This document shows positions 7,540 through 14,199 of a stretch of 16,307 nucleotides of DNA, piece by piece; within the stretch, counting starts at the first letter, position 1; every line of letters starts with the position of its first letter. The position numbers and the translations under genes are program-made. The notes under the pieces are model-generated. The model had not been told where the DNA came from. It saw only the letters and a program-made list of their open reading frames with translations, and did not search any database. Origin of the DNA: CAYOCE01 sp964402405. Its GTDB lineage: Bacteria; Pseudomonadota; Alphaproteobacteria; UBA7879. The stretch spans positions 1-16,307 of the forward strand of contig CAYOCE010000031.1 of the NCBI GenBank assembly GCA_964402405.1, written 5' to 3'.

Positions 7540-7586
7540 ACCCAAATGAGTAAAAAGTGACTGATTGTGCAGTGAGGGATTTGGGT
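7540..7586. repeat. Inverted repeat in the leader of the LysR-type gene
   Basis: ACCCAAAT at 7540-7547 is the exact reverse complement of ATTTGGGT at 7579-7586, with 31 bases between. The inner segment has a smaller ACTG/CAGT pairing. It could be an RNA hairpin or an operator for autoregulation; neither is shown. Confidence 0.45.
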
Positions 7587-7632
7587 GGAGACACCTTGAA
7601 AATTTTTCTATTTTACTTTGAAAGACATTACC

Positions 7633-8604
7633 ATGGAATGGGATAAATTAAAAACTTTTTACTATGTAGCTAAAAACCTCAGCATAACAAATGCTGCAAA
7701 AGAAATTAATATAACGCAATCTGCCCTCAGTCGCCAAATACTTCTTTTAGAATCTCAGCTAAAATTTAAACTGTTTGAACGTCATGCTTTTGGATTATCC
7801 CTTACAAAAGAGGGACAAATGCTCTATAAAACAGTTAAAAAAATAATAGATGATCTTGATTCAACAATGAACAATATCAAAGGCACCCCCTCTGAATTAG
7901 ATGGTCCTCTGAAAATCTACACAACCGTTTCTCTTGCAAATAGCTGGTTTGCTGGCAATTATTGGGGAGAATTTACATCACGCTTTCCAAATATCAACCT
8001 TACTCTTGTAGGTAATGATAGTGTACCTCCTCCAGATACTACGCAAGCAAGTGTAAGTTTGAGTCCTTATATTTCGAACCGAGACGATTTAATTCAAGAA
8101 CATTTGATGGCATGGCATTTAAAATTATATGCCCATTCTTCTTATCTAAGAAATTTTGGTATTCCTAAGAATGCGGATGATTTGGTTCACCATCGAATTC
8201 TTACATATGGAAGTGAAGGCTCACATCCTTATAATAATATTAATTGGGTGTTAAATCTAACATCTCAACCCCTAAAACCATGGTCTTCTATTAACTCTGC
8301 GCAAGGATTATTAGCCGCGATAGAAGCCGGCTTAGGAATTGCAAGTTTTTCTGAAGAGTTTACTGCTCTAAATGGTTCTCCACGACTTATTCCTGTATTA
8401 CCCCATCTTTCAGGTCCTACAGTAGATATTTTCTATGTTTATCCAAAAAAATTCAAGACTTTCAAGCGTATTATTGTTTTTAGAGAGTTTCTGAGGGAAG
8501 TTGTACAAAGAGAACATAAACCCAGGCTAGGAATTCTTAGCAATGATTATGCAATAAAAAAAGAGGAAACACCAAAAGAGGAAGAAACTCCTATTTCAGA
8601 GTAA
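7633..8604 (+). CDS. LysR-type transcriptional regulator
   Basis: A 323-residue protein from ATG 7633. A TTG at 7618 in the same frame would add five residues, but the family normally starts right at the Met-Glu-Trp-Asp-Lys-Leu sequence used here. The N-terminal winged helix-turn-helix (about residues 3-62) carries the recognition region ITNAAKEINITQSALSRQ at 18-35. The effector-binding domain covers about 90-290. The last 20 residues are a Lys/Glu/Pro-rich tail, which is unusual for the family. LysR regulators usually bind near their own promoter and respond to a small metabolite. No divergent target gene is present; the closest candidate is the transporter just upstream on the same strand. 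The effector is unknown. Confidence 0.92.
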   Translation: MEWDKLKTFYYVAKNLSITNAAKEINITQSALSRQILLLESQLKFKLFERHAFGLSLTKEGQMLYKTVKKIIDDLDSTMNNIKGTPSELDGPLKIYTTVSLANSWFAGNYWGEFTSRFPNINLTLVGNDSVPPPDTTQASVSLSPYISNRDDLIQEHLMAWHLKLYAHSSYLRNFGIPKNADDLVHHRILTYGSEGSHPYNNINWVLNLTSQPLKPWSSINSAQGLLAAIEAGLGIASFSEEFTALNGSPRLIPVLPHLSGPTVDIFYVYPKKFKTFKRIIVFREFLREVVQREHKPRLGILSNDYAIKKEETPKEEETPISE

Positions 8605-8694
8605 TAAGCTAAAAAACAAAAAAACTTACACTACCCTATTTTTATACCCCTTAGTTGTGGTATGGATAGAGGTTATCATTTTTTGGATTATATT

Positions 8695-9276
8695 ATGTTA
8701 AAAAGAACCTATCAATGGCTGATTAAAAAAGCGAGCCATCCTAAAGCTACTTGGATTTTGGGATGTTTATCTTTTCTCGAGAGCTCTGTCTCCCCCCTGC
8801 CCCCAGATCCTTTGATGATTCCCATGATTATTGCGCGCAAAAATCGGGCGTGGTATCTGGCGACCCTCTGCACGGTGACCTCTGTGTTAGGCGGAGCTTT
8901 AGGGTACGCCATTGGATATTTTCTATTCGAGGCCATCGGGTTCAAAATTCTAGAATTTTATAATTTGATGGGCCCCTTTCATACTCTTCAAAGCTGGTTT
9001 ACGACGTGGGGATTTTGGATCATTGTCATCAAAGGGTTGACCCCTATACCCTTTAAAGTTGTGACCATTACAAGTGGAGCAACAGGCCTTAACTTCTGGA
9101 CATTTATAGTAGCTTCCATTATCGCACGGGGGGGACGTTTCTTCCTGGTCGCTGCAATCCTTCATAAATATGGGGAAAAAGCCCACAAGATTATTGAAAA
9201 AAATATTGTGATTCTAACTATTGCCTTTGTGGTGGCGTTAATTCTAGGATTCTTTTTGATTAAATTATTTTTTTAG
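8695..9276 (+). CDS. DedA/YqaA-family (VTT domain) membrane protein
   Basis: A 193-residue inner-membrane protein from ATG 8695; ATG 8662 in the same frame gives 204 residues. I favour the inner start because relatives begin with a Met-Leu-Lys/Arg-Arg sequence, but neither start has a clear ribosome-binding site. Visible family marks are FLESSVSPLPPD (27-38), the Gly-rich SVLGGALGYAIGYF (63-76), GLTPIPFKVVTITSGA (114-129) and an ARGGRFF motif (144-150). A final hydrophobic helix lies at 170-193. Members of the wider DedA family are linked to lipid carrier or phospholipid translocation and to envelope stability. The role of this subgroup is not settled. Confidence 0.85.
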   Translation: MLKRTYQWLIKKASHPKATWILGCLSFLESSVSPLPPDPLMIPMIIARKNRAWYLATLCTVTSVLGGALGYAIGYFLFEAIGFKILEFYNLMGPFHTLQSWFTTWGFWIIVIKGLTPIPFKVVTITSGATGLNFWTFIVASIIARGGRFFLVAAILHKYGEKAHKIIEKNIVILTIAFVVALILGFFLIKLFF

Positions 9277-9424
9277 ATCGTCCTCTTGCATCCTTTCCGA
9301 CCACCCCCACGACTCGCCACGGCATAGCCGTAGGCGTAGCCGGGAGGGTGGGGGGCCATCCGCTTTCGCTAAAGCTTCAGCGTGACATTAATCACGCCGT
9401 AGCCCATAGGGCGAAGGTGGATGG

Positions 9425-9444
9425 ATCCCCGCCTACGCGGGGAT
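9425..9444. repeat. REP-like palindrome
   Basis: ATCCCCGC pairs perfectly with GCGGGGAT around the loop CTAC, an 8-bp stem. It is followed by GGTT and a TTAAGGGGAT-type flank also seen after the partial copy near 9680. Confidence 0.85.
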
Positions 9445-9583
9445 GGTTGGTTAAGGGGATCCATACAAATCCATAGGTTCCCGCCTGCGCGAGAATGGCC
9501 TAAAGGCCACCTATCCGCGGGGATGGTTCATTAAGTGTACGAGATGACACGAAAGGGTCCGGAAAGGGTGAAAAATGCGAACC

Positions 9584-9621
9584 ATCCCCTCGAAAGAGGG
9601 GATCCATAGTGCGGTAGCACT
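9584..9621 (+). repeat. Composite repeat: palindrome plus AGTGC/GCACT hairpin
   Basis: An 8-bp perfect stem ATCCCCTC/GAGGGGAT with a GAAA tetraloop (9584-9603) is followed, after CCAT, by a second hairpin AGTGC-GGTA-GCACT at 9608-9621. The same two-part order recurs in reverse at 12421-12457 and in shortened form at 12529-12564. Confidence 0.8.
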
Positions 9622-9730
9622 CTTCATTGTCATTTTTTCTTTTCGTATACTTCAAAGGAGCTCCTCTCCCTCCTCCGCGGGGTGGTTTGTTAAGGGCATA
9701 CTTTTCCATGCGTAGCCCCTGACATACCTA

Positions 9731-9758
9731 ATGACACCCTATTAAAAAGGGATGTCAT
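9731..9758 (-). terminator. Hairpin overlapping the ssb stop codon
   Basis: ATGACACCCT at 9731-9740 pairs with AGGGATGTCAT at 9748-9758, giving ten base pairs with one bulged base. The loop contains the ssb stop codon (9742-9744). No T tract follows on either strand, so it may act as a weak terminator or an mRNA 3'-end stabiliser. Confidence 0.45.
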
Positions 9759-10203
9759 CATCCAATGGGGGCGCGGATTTAGGTTCAGATGAGTGATCAG
9801 ACATAGATGGTGATTGGGAATAGGCAGGCATGCTGCCACCTTCAGAAGATCCCTTGCTATCAAGCATGACGAGTTCTCCTCGGAACTTTGACAGCACGAT
9901 CTCGGTTGTATACTTTTCAACACCGGAGGCGTCATTCCACTTACGAGTCTGTAATTGCCCCTCAAGATATACTTTTCCTCCCTTGCGGAGATACTTTTCA
10001 GCTACATCAGCCAAACGATCATTGAAAATGACAACCCGATGCCATTCAGTGCGATCCTTACGCTCGCCCGTATCCCGATCTTTCCATGTTTCAGATGTTG
10101 CTACTGAAAAATTCACAATCTTACTGCCATCTTGAGCATGACGCACCTCGGGATCCCGCCCAAGATTTCCTACAAGAACAACTTTATTAACACTGCCTGA
10201 CAT
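9742..10203 (-). CDS. ssb: Single-stranded DNA-binding protein
   Basis: A 153-residue protein from ATG 10203, preceded by GAGGA at a spacing of eight bases; an in-frame TTG at 10218 would add five residues not expected in the family. The N-terminal OB-fold (about 1-105) starts Ser-Gly-Ser-Val-Asn-Lys-Val and contains GNLGRDPEVR and the TEWHRVV strand. A flexible Ser/Pro-rich linker follows. The C-terminus is the acidic tip DDDIPF that recruits replication and repair partners. SSB tetramers coat single-stranded DNA during replication, recombination and repair. It has its own predicted promoter. HU, also a DNA-binding protein, lies upstream on the same strand but is separated by a strong terminator. 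Confidence 0.97.
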   Translation of the reverse strand: MSGSVNKVVLVGNLGRDPEVRHAQDGSKIVNFSVATSETWKDRDTGERKDRTEWHRVVIFNDRLADVAEKYLRKGGKVYLEGQLQTRKWNDASGVEKYTTEIVLSKFRGELVMLDSKGSSEGGSMPAYSQSPSMSDHSSEPKSAPPLDDDIPF

Positions 10204-10248
10204 TATCTTATTCCTCAATTTTAAAGCTAATTTAAAAAACTTGGCCTC

Positions 10249-10276
10249 ATCATACCAAAATTTTTCAAAATCTCAA
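10249..10276 (-). promoter_or_regulatory. Predicted sigma70 promoter of ssb
   Basis: On the minus strand TTGAGA (10276-10271) and TATGAT (10254-10249), each five of six consensus bases, are separated by 16 bases. The leader to the ssb start is about 40 bases. Confidence 0.5.
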
Positions 10277-10380
10277 TCAATTTTATGCTATAAAATAGAA
10301 AAAACGACAAAATAATATAAAAAAACTTTATTTTGTATATTTTTTAAGGCAGTGGCCTATGTCCATTCTCCAAAACAAAC

Positions 10381-10415
10381 ACAAAAAAAGAGGACAGACT
10401 GAAATCTACCCTCTT
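10381..10415 (-). terminator. Rho-independent terminator of the HU gene
   Basis: On the minus strand an 11-bp stem (10405-10415 with 10388-10398, including two G-T wobble pairs) with a six-base loop is followed by a run of seven T residues. It lies 28 bases after the stop codon of the HU gene. Confidence 0.85.
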
Positions 10416-10442
10416 CCTTAAAAATAAAAAGTCAGTTAACTA

Positions 10443-10715
10443 CTAGTTTACAGCTGCCTTTAATTCTTTGCCCGCCTTAAACTTAGGTTGCTTGGATGCA
10501 GGGATCTTAATCTTAGCCCCTGTCTTAGGATTGCGACCTTCGCGTGCTGCACGCTTGGTAACGGAAAAGGTTCCGAATCCAACAAAACTCGCCTTGCCTT
10601 CTTTTTTCAAAGCCTTCTTAATGCCTGCAAAAACAGCATTAATAGCGCGCTCGCTATCAGCCTTCGTTAGTTTGGTATCTGCTGCAACGTGGTTAATCAA
10701 ATCAGATTTATTCAT
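10443..10715 (-). CDS. hup: HU-family nucleoid DNA-binding protein
   Basis: A 90-residue protein, the exact usual length for HU, starting at ATG 10715 with GGGAGA upstream. HU dimers bend and compact chromosomal DNA and assist replication and repair. The N-terminal helical dimerisation part (1-45) leads to GFGTFSVTKRAAREGRNP (47-64), the family signature at the base of the DNA-binding beta arms. The Lys-rich arm and C-terminal helix (KFKAGKELKAAVN) complete the fold. It is a single-gene unit with its own terminator. HU and IHF subunits share this fold; the alanine- and lysine-rich sequence and Gly-Arg-Asn-Pro-Lys-Thr-Gly arm favour HU. Confidence 0.96.
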   Translation of the reverse strand: MNKSDLINHVAADTKLTKADSERAINAVFAGIKKALKKEGKASFVGFGTFSVTKRAAREGRNPKTGAKIKIPASKQPKFKAGKELKAAVN

Positions 10716-10741
10716 TTATGTTCTCCCTTATTCAGTAAGTG

Positions 10742-10771
10742 TAAATACGAAACATCCTTAAAACCAGTCAA
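10742..10771 (-). promoter_or_regulatory. Possible promoter of the HU gene
   Basis: On the minus strand TTGACT (10771-10766, five of six) is followed after 18 bases by TATTTA (10747-10742, three of six). The position is suitable for a short leader, but the -10 match is weak. Confidence 0.3.
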
Positions 10772-10968
10772 TCAAACGATCAACCTACTTTCTAGGCTAC
10801 CACGCTTTTAAATTATGTCTAGTGCTAGTTTTAACTTTTTTTAATTTTTTTCAAAATTAATGATGCAAAAGAGGAAAAAACAACACCTTTTCAAAATTTT
10901 CATTGAGAGACCAATTGATAAGATGGTACCCTGTTCATAGCAACCCATTTTTAAAAGAGGAGAAAAAA

Positions 10969-11367
10969 GTGACATTAAAAAACCGCTTTATGCTTGTTTT
11001 ATTCGTAATGTGTTTACTTCCCCAGCTGGCCATAGGCAAAGAAGAAGATAAAAAACAACCTACAAAATTGGATCTAGCCATCAAGAAAGTCCGAACTATT
11101 GAGCTAAAAGCTCTTCAGGCTGCAACTGAAATGCTAGCAAAAGAATTAGAGATATTTAATAACGATTGGCACCAAAATCTTGCTGAAGAAGAAGAAGTAT
11201 CCAAATTTCTAGAAGTTATCTCTAAATATGTAGAGCCTTTTTATAAAAAATTAGATGAAAGAAGAGTAGAGCTCGAAAAATATTTAGAGGAAAATAAGAA
11301 TATAAAAGAGAACAGCACTACCAAGAAAAACGTCCCTAAAAAACCTCTTTCAAATCCTGAACCGTAA
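10969..11367 (+). CDS. Small exported helical protein of unknown function
   Basis: The product is 132 residues if translation starts at GTG 10969. GAGGAG lies six bases before this codon, and it places a typical signal peptide (about 1-23, ending Leu-Ala-Ile-Gly) at the N-terminus. A longer frame from TTG 10903 would bury the signal peptide, so I reject it. The mature part (from Lys24) is highly charged and predicted to be almost fully alpha-helical or coiled-coil (about 34-115). It ends in a Lys/Pro/Asn-rich tail. There is no lipobox. I do not recognise the family. It lies 41 bases before tsaD on the same strand and may share its transcript. Confidence 0.65.
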   Translation: MTLKNRFMLVLFVMCLLPQLAIGKEEDKKQPTKLDLAIKKVRTIELKALQAATEMLAKELEIFNNDWHQNLAEEEEVSKFLEVISKYVEPFYKKLDERRVELEKYLEENKNIKENSTTKKNVPKKPLSNPEP

Positions 11368-11408
11368 TATCTTGTCTTAATGCCTCTTGTGGTATAAAAC
11401 TCAAAGCC

Positions 11409-12413
11409 ATGAGAGTATTAGGCATTGAAACTAGCTGTGATGAAACATCTGTGGCGATTGTAACAGAAAATCGCCAGATTTTATCCAATGTGATTTTTTC
11501 CCAACTATCCGAGCATCAAGCTTTTGGAGGAGTGGTGCCAGAAATTGGAGCAAGAACCCATCTGACCTATTTGCAATCCATTCTAGTTCAGGCATTGAAT
11601 GAAGCTAAGTTGACTCTCTCTGATATGGATGCCATTGCAGCGACCTCGGGTCCTGGTCTGATTGGGGGGGTGATTGTGGGATGTACCTTTGCAAAGGCCA
11701 TTGCCCTTAGTCAAAATAAACCCTTTATTGCCGTGAATCATCTCGAGGCCCATGCCCTAACCCCCCGATTAACCAATGATGTCAGTTTTCCCTATCTACT
11801 ATTACTAATGTCCGGAGGGCATACGGAATTAATTCTGGTGAAAGGCATTGGCATATATCAGAAATTAGGGAGCACTATTGATGATGCCGTGGGAGAGGCC
11901 TTTGATAAAACAGCCCGGTTATTGGGGCTTCCATATCCTGGGGGACCTTCCCTTGAGCAAGCGGCACGTCTTGGAAACCCTGATTTATACCCTTTCCCAA
12001 AACCACTCTGTAACAAGCCTGGGATGGATTTTTCTTTTTCAGGATTAAAAACGGCTGTACGCGTCTTTGTTCAAAAACAAGAGGCATTATCGTCCCAGGA
12101 TACAGCCGATATCGCAGCCTCCTTCCAAAAGACAGTGGCCGATATTTTGGTGAATCGATGTGGGCATGCCTTAAATAATACCTCCGTGGAAACTTTGGTC
12201 ATAGCTGGCGGAGTTGCCGCAAATACCTATATCCGAGAGCATTTGGTAAATCTGTGTAATGCCCGAAATGTTACCTTCGTAGCCCCTCCCCCAAAGCTGT
12301 GCACCGATAATGGCGCCATGGTGGCTTGGGCAGGACTTGAGCGTTTCAGATTAGGATTTGTTAATTCGCTAGACTTCGCCCCGAGACCCCGATGGCCCCT
12401 TGCGGAAATTTAG
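11409..12413 (+). CDS. tsaD: tRNA N6-adenosine threonylcarbamoyltransferase
   Basis: A 334-residue protein of normal family length. TsaD, with TsaB and TsaE, transfers the threonylcarbamoyl group from TC-AMP to A37 of ANN-decoding tRNAs, in the cytoplasm. Visible marks are the N-terminal ETSCDETS (7-14), GGVVPEIGARTH (40-51), the metal-binding HLEAH (His111, His115), SGGHTE (135-140), GGVAAN (around 267) and the C-terminal CTDNGAMVAWAG segment. The start ATG 11409 gives the conserved MRVLGIETSCDE N-terminus although the ribosome-binding site is weak. A small exported protein gene lies just upstream. TsaB and TsaE are not in the window. A palindromic repeat begins eight bases after the stop. 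Confidence 0.97.
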   Translation: MRVLGIETSCDETSVAIVTENRQILSNVIFSQLSEHQAFGGVVPEIGARTHLTYLQSILVQALNEAKLTLSDMDAIAATSGPGLIGGVIVGCTFAKAIALSQNKPFIAVNHLEAHALTPRLTNDVSFPYLLLLMSGGHTELILVKGIGIYQKLGSTIDDAVGEAFDKTARLLGLPYPGGPSLEQAARLGNPDLYPFPKPLCNKPGMDFSFSGLKTAVRVFVQKQEALSSQDTADIAASFQKTVADILVNRCGHALNNTSVETLVIAGGVAANTYIREHLVNLCNARNVTFVAPPPKLCTDNGAMVAWAGLERFRLGFVNSLDFAPRPRWPLAEI

Positions 12414-12420
12414 GCTGAAA

Positions 12421-12457
12421 AGTGCTACCGCACTATGGGCCCCCGCCTCCGCGGGGG
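12421..12457 (-). repeat. Composite repeat, reverse orientation
   Basis: AGTGC-TACC-GCACT (12421-12434), then ATGGG, then CCCCCGC-CTCC-GCGGGGG (12440-12457, 7-bp stem). Read on the minus strand this is the same two-part order as 9584-9621. The flank GGTGGTTTGT is shared with the copy near 9680. Confidence 0.8.
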
Positions 12458-12528
12458 TGGTTTGTATGGGGTATAGCCCCTTTTCCACTTACACCCATCC
12501 TCTCAGCCCTCCTGCACTCTTACGAACC

Positions 12529-12564
12529 ATTCCCGCGTAGGCGGGAATCCATATAGCGGTAGCT
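12529..12564 (+). repeat. Composite repeat, forward orientation
   Basis: ATTCCCGC-GTAG-GCGGGAAT (8-bp perfect stem, 12529-12548) is followed by CCATAT and a shortened hairpin AGC-GGTA-GCT at 12555-12564. The GAACC sequence before it is also found before the copy at 9584. Confidence 0.8.
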
Positions 12565-12595
12565 TTTTCAACGATTTCAAGGCAGATGCTGCCGT

Positions 12596-12605
12596 GTAAC
12601 GTTAC
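12596..12605. repeat. GTAACGTTAC palindrome, third copy
   Basis: Perfect 10-base palindrome in the context GATGCTGCCGTGTAACGTTA, close to the units at 2718 and 2780. The sequence to its right (GCGTACAC) makes it align also with the 40-base repeat at 2512. Confidence 0.7.
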
Positions 12606-12721
12606 GCGTACACATCATTACTATCAATTCGGAATTACAAGTCTTTCATGCGTAGGCCCTATAGGCTAATTACCAAGTCTTGACCTTTGGCCTCTTTTCC
12701 CATAAAAGTGATCTTTAGATC

Positions 12722-12741
12722 ATCCCGGCGTAGGCCGGGAT
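12722..12741. repeat. REP-like palindrome upstream of the ferredoxin gene
   Basis: ATCCCGGC pairs with GCCGGGAT around the loop GTAG, an 8-bp perfect stem ending 31 bases before the ferredoxin start codon. It would fall in the leader of the ferredoxin mRNA if transcription starts upstream of it. Confidence 0.8.
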
Positions 12742-12772
12742 CTATTCGATAGTTTTATGAATGGAGTTTTCG

Positions 12773-13105
12773 ATGCCCAAGTTAATTTTTTTAAATGCAG
12801 ATGGAACAAAAAAAGAGATTGATGCCCCGTTGGGCCTGTCTGTGCTGGAAATTGCGCATCAGAATAATATTGACCTTGAAGGGGCCTGCGAGGGATCCCT
12901 TGCGTGCTCGACCTGTCATGTGATTGTGGATTCTGAATGGTATGATGCTCTTCCCCCTGCAACCGAAGATGAAGAGGATATGCTGGATCTAGCTTTTGAA
13001 CTGACCCATACGTCAAGGCTCGGCTGTCAGATTATCATGACCGAGGACTTGGACGGACTCGTTGTCCGCCTACCCTCTGGTACCCGCAACATGATGGTGA
13101 AGTAA
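12773..13105 (+). CDS. fdx: Adrenodoxin-type 2Fe-2S ferredoxin
   Basis: A 110-residue protein from ATG 12773, chosen over ATG 12761 because GGAG lies at the right distance and relatives begin Met-Pro-Lys-Leu. The four cluster cysteines are Cys39, Cys45, Cys48 (CEGSLACSTC) and Cys85. The acidic interaction helix EDEEDMLDLAFELT (65-78) is complete. This ISC-type ferredoxin passes electrons in Fe-S cluster assembly and related cytoplasmic pathways. No isc genes are in the window, so it stands alone here. Its stop codon TAA (13103-13105) directly abuts the stop codon of the convergent mraY gene at 13106, with no intergenic base and no terminator. Confidence 0.96.
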   Translation: MPKLIFLNADGTKKEIDAPLGLSVLEIAHQNNIDLEGACEGSLACSTCHVIVDSEWYDALPPATEDEEDMLDLAFELTHTSRLGCQIIMTEDLDGLVVRLPSGTRNMMVK

Positions 13106-14197
13106 CTACCGCAACTTCAACGTAGCAAGACCAACCAAAGCCAGCACAATCGCGATGATCCAAAAGCGAATAACGATGGTGGGTTCCGCCCATCCTTTCT
13201 TTTCAAAATGATGATGGAGGGGCGCCATGAGGAAAATGCGTTTTCCCCCTGTCCATTTAAAATAAAGGACTTGCAGGATAACCGATGAGGCCTCCACAAC
13301 AAAAAGCCCCCCAATGATAGCCAAAACCAATTCATGTTTTACAATGACGCTAATGGTACCAATGGTCCCGCCCATGGCCAAAGATCCAATGTCCCCCATG
13401 AACACCTGGGCAGGGGGGGCGTTAAACCATAGAAACCCTAGTCCAGCGCCAACCAATGCCCCGCCAATGATGGCAAGCTCGCCACTTCCAGGGACAAAGC
13501 TAATCTGCAGATAATGGGCAAAAATGCTGTTACCTGCCACATAGGCAATCAACGTAAAACTAAGGGCTGCAATAATCACAGGACCAATGGCGAGCCCATC
13601 CAAACCATCCGTTAGATTCACCGCATTAGATGCCCCCACCATGACAAACATAGTGAAAGGGATAAAAAGCATGCCTAAATAAATATAGACGTTTTTGAAA
13701 AAAGGAACCGTCACAACGCGGTTTAATTCTGGGGGCAAACATTGAGTAATCCAGTATCCAAAGGCCCCCGCAATGGTACACTGCATCAAAAATTTGAGCT
13801 TGCCAGAAAGGCCCTTACTGTTGGATTTACTAACCTTGAGATAATCATCCAGAAATCCAATCCCCCCAAACCCCAAGGTAACCCCCAAGACAATCCATAC
13901 ATAGGGATTTTCTAGATTTGCCCACAGCAGCGTTGAAATAGTAAGGGCCAGCAGAATCAGCCCGCCCCCCATGGTGGGGGTTCCTTGTTTTGTCAACAGA
14001 TGACTTTGGGGGCCATTCTCCCGAATAGGTTGACCCTTTTGTTGATTTGACCTTAGAAACTTAATAAATTTCTCCCCAAACAGTAAACTGATCAGGAAAG
14101 CCGTCAACATGGCCCCCCCAGTTCTGAAGGTGATATATTTTAATAGGTTTAGCCCACTAATATTGGCCGCATAGGGATAAAGAAGGTTGTAAAACAT
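13106..14197 (-). CDS. mraY: Phospho-N-acetylmuramoyl-pentapeptide-transferase
   Basis: A 363-residue inner-membrane protein with about ten transmembrane segments. It transfers phospho-MurNAc-pentapeptide from UDP to undecaprenyl phosphate, making lipid I. The catalytic and Mg2+-binding residues are visible as the FLDDY pair (Asp117, Asp118), NLTDGLDGL (194-202), FMGDIG (Asp269) and PLHHHFEKKGW (326-336). The start ATG 14197 lies two bases after the murF stop codon, with AAAGG inside the murF end as ribosome-binding site, so it is translationally coupled. In most bacteria murD follows mraY; here the convergent ferredoxin gene follows with no gap, so this block ends at mraY. Confidence 0.98.
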   Translation of the reverse strand: MFYNLLYPYAANISGLNLLKYITFRTGGAMLTAFLISLLFGEKFIKFLRSNQQKGQPIRENGPQSHLLTKQGTPTMGGGLILLALTISTLLWANLENPYVWIVLGVTLGFGGIGFLDDYLKVSKSNSKGLSGKLKFLMQCTIAGAFGYWITQCLPPELNRVVTVPFFKNVYIYLGMLFIPFTMFVMVGASNAVNLTDGLDGLAIGPVIIAALSFTLIAYVAGNSIFAHYLQISFVPGSGELAIIGGALVGAGLGFLWFNAPPAQVFMGDIGSLAMGGTIGTISVIVKHELVLAIIGGLFVVEASSVILQVLYFKWTGGKRIFLMAPLHHHFEKKGWAEPTIVIRFWIIAIVLALVGLATLKLR

Positions 14198-14199
14198 GG

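Larger units (their letters stand above)
9277..9741. repeat. Repeat-rich spacer made of palindromic elements
   Basis: This 465-base gene-free stretch is unusually GC-rich for the window and made largely of hairpins. An outer CCACCC/GGGTGG pair (9301-9306 with 9346-9351) encloses ACGGC-ATA-GCCGT at 9319-9331. GCGTGA/TCACGC lies at 9380-9397. REP-like hairpins are at 9425-9444 and 9584-9603, and partial ones near 9480-9495 and 9673-9685. Short reading frames across it (for example 9500-9709 on the minus strand) look like translated repeats rather than genes. Confidence 0.8.
12414..12772. repeat. Repeat-rich spacer between tsaD and the ferredoxin gene
   Basis: This 359-base stretch contains no convincing gene. 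It holds three REP-like palindromes (12440-12457, 12529-12548, 12722-12741), two copies of the associated AGTGC or AGC hairpin (12421-12434, 12555-12564) and one GTAACGTTAC palindrome (12596-12605). The motif CATGCGTAG at 12648 is shared with 9708 in the other spacer. It likely includes the ferredoxin promoter, but I cannot point to one with confidence. Confidence 0.75.

Noticed and set aside
9500..9709. Minus-strand frame of 69 codons in the repeat-rich spacer
   Set aside because: It is translated palindromic repeat sequence, with no start signal or family resemblance.
9690..9965. Minus-strand frame of 91 codons overlapping ssb
   Set aside because: It overlaps the well-supported ssb gene in another frame.
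10903..10968. TTG-initiated N-terminal extension of the small exported protein
   Set aside because: It would place 22 residues before the signal peptide; the GTG at 10969 has GAGGAG at ideal spacing.
11373..11401. Promoter for tsaD (TTGTCT, then TATAAA)
   Set aside because: The spacing is only 15 bases and the transcript would start almost at the ATG, so it is not well enough supported.
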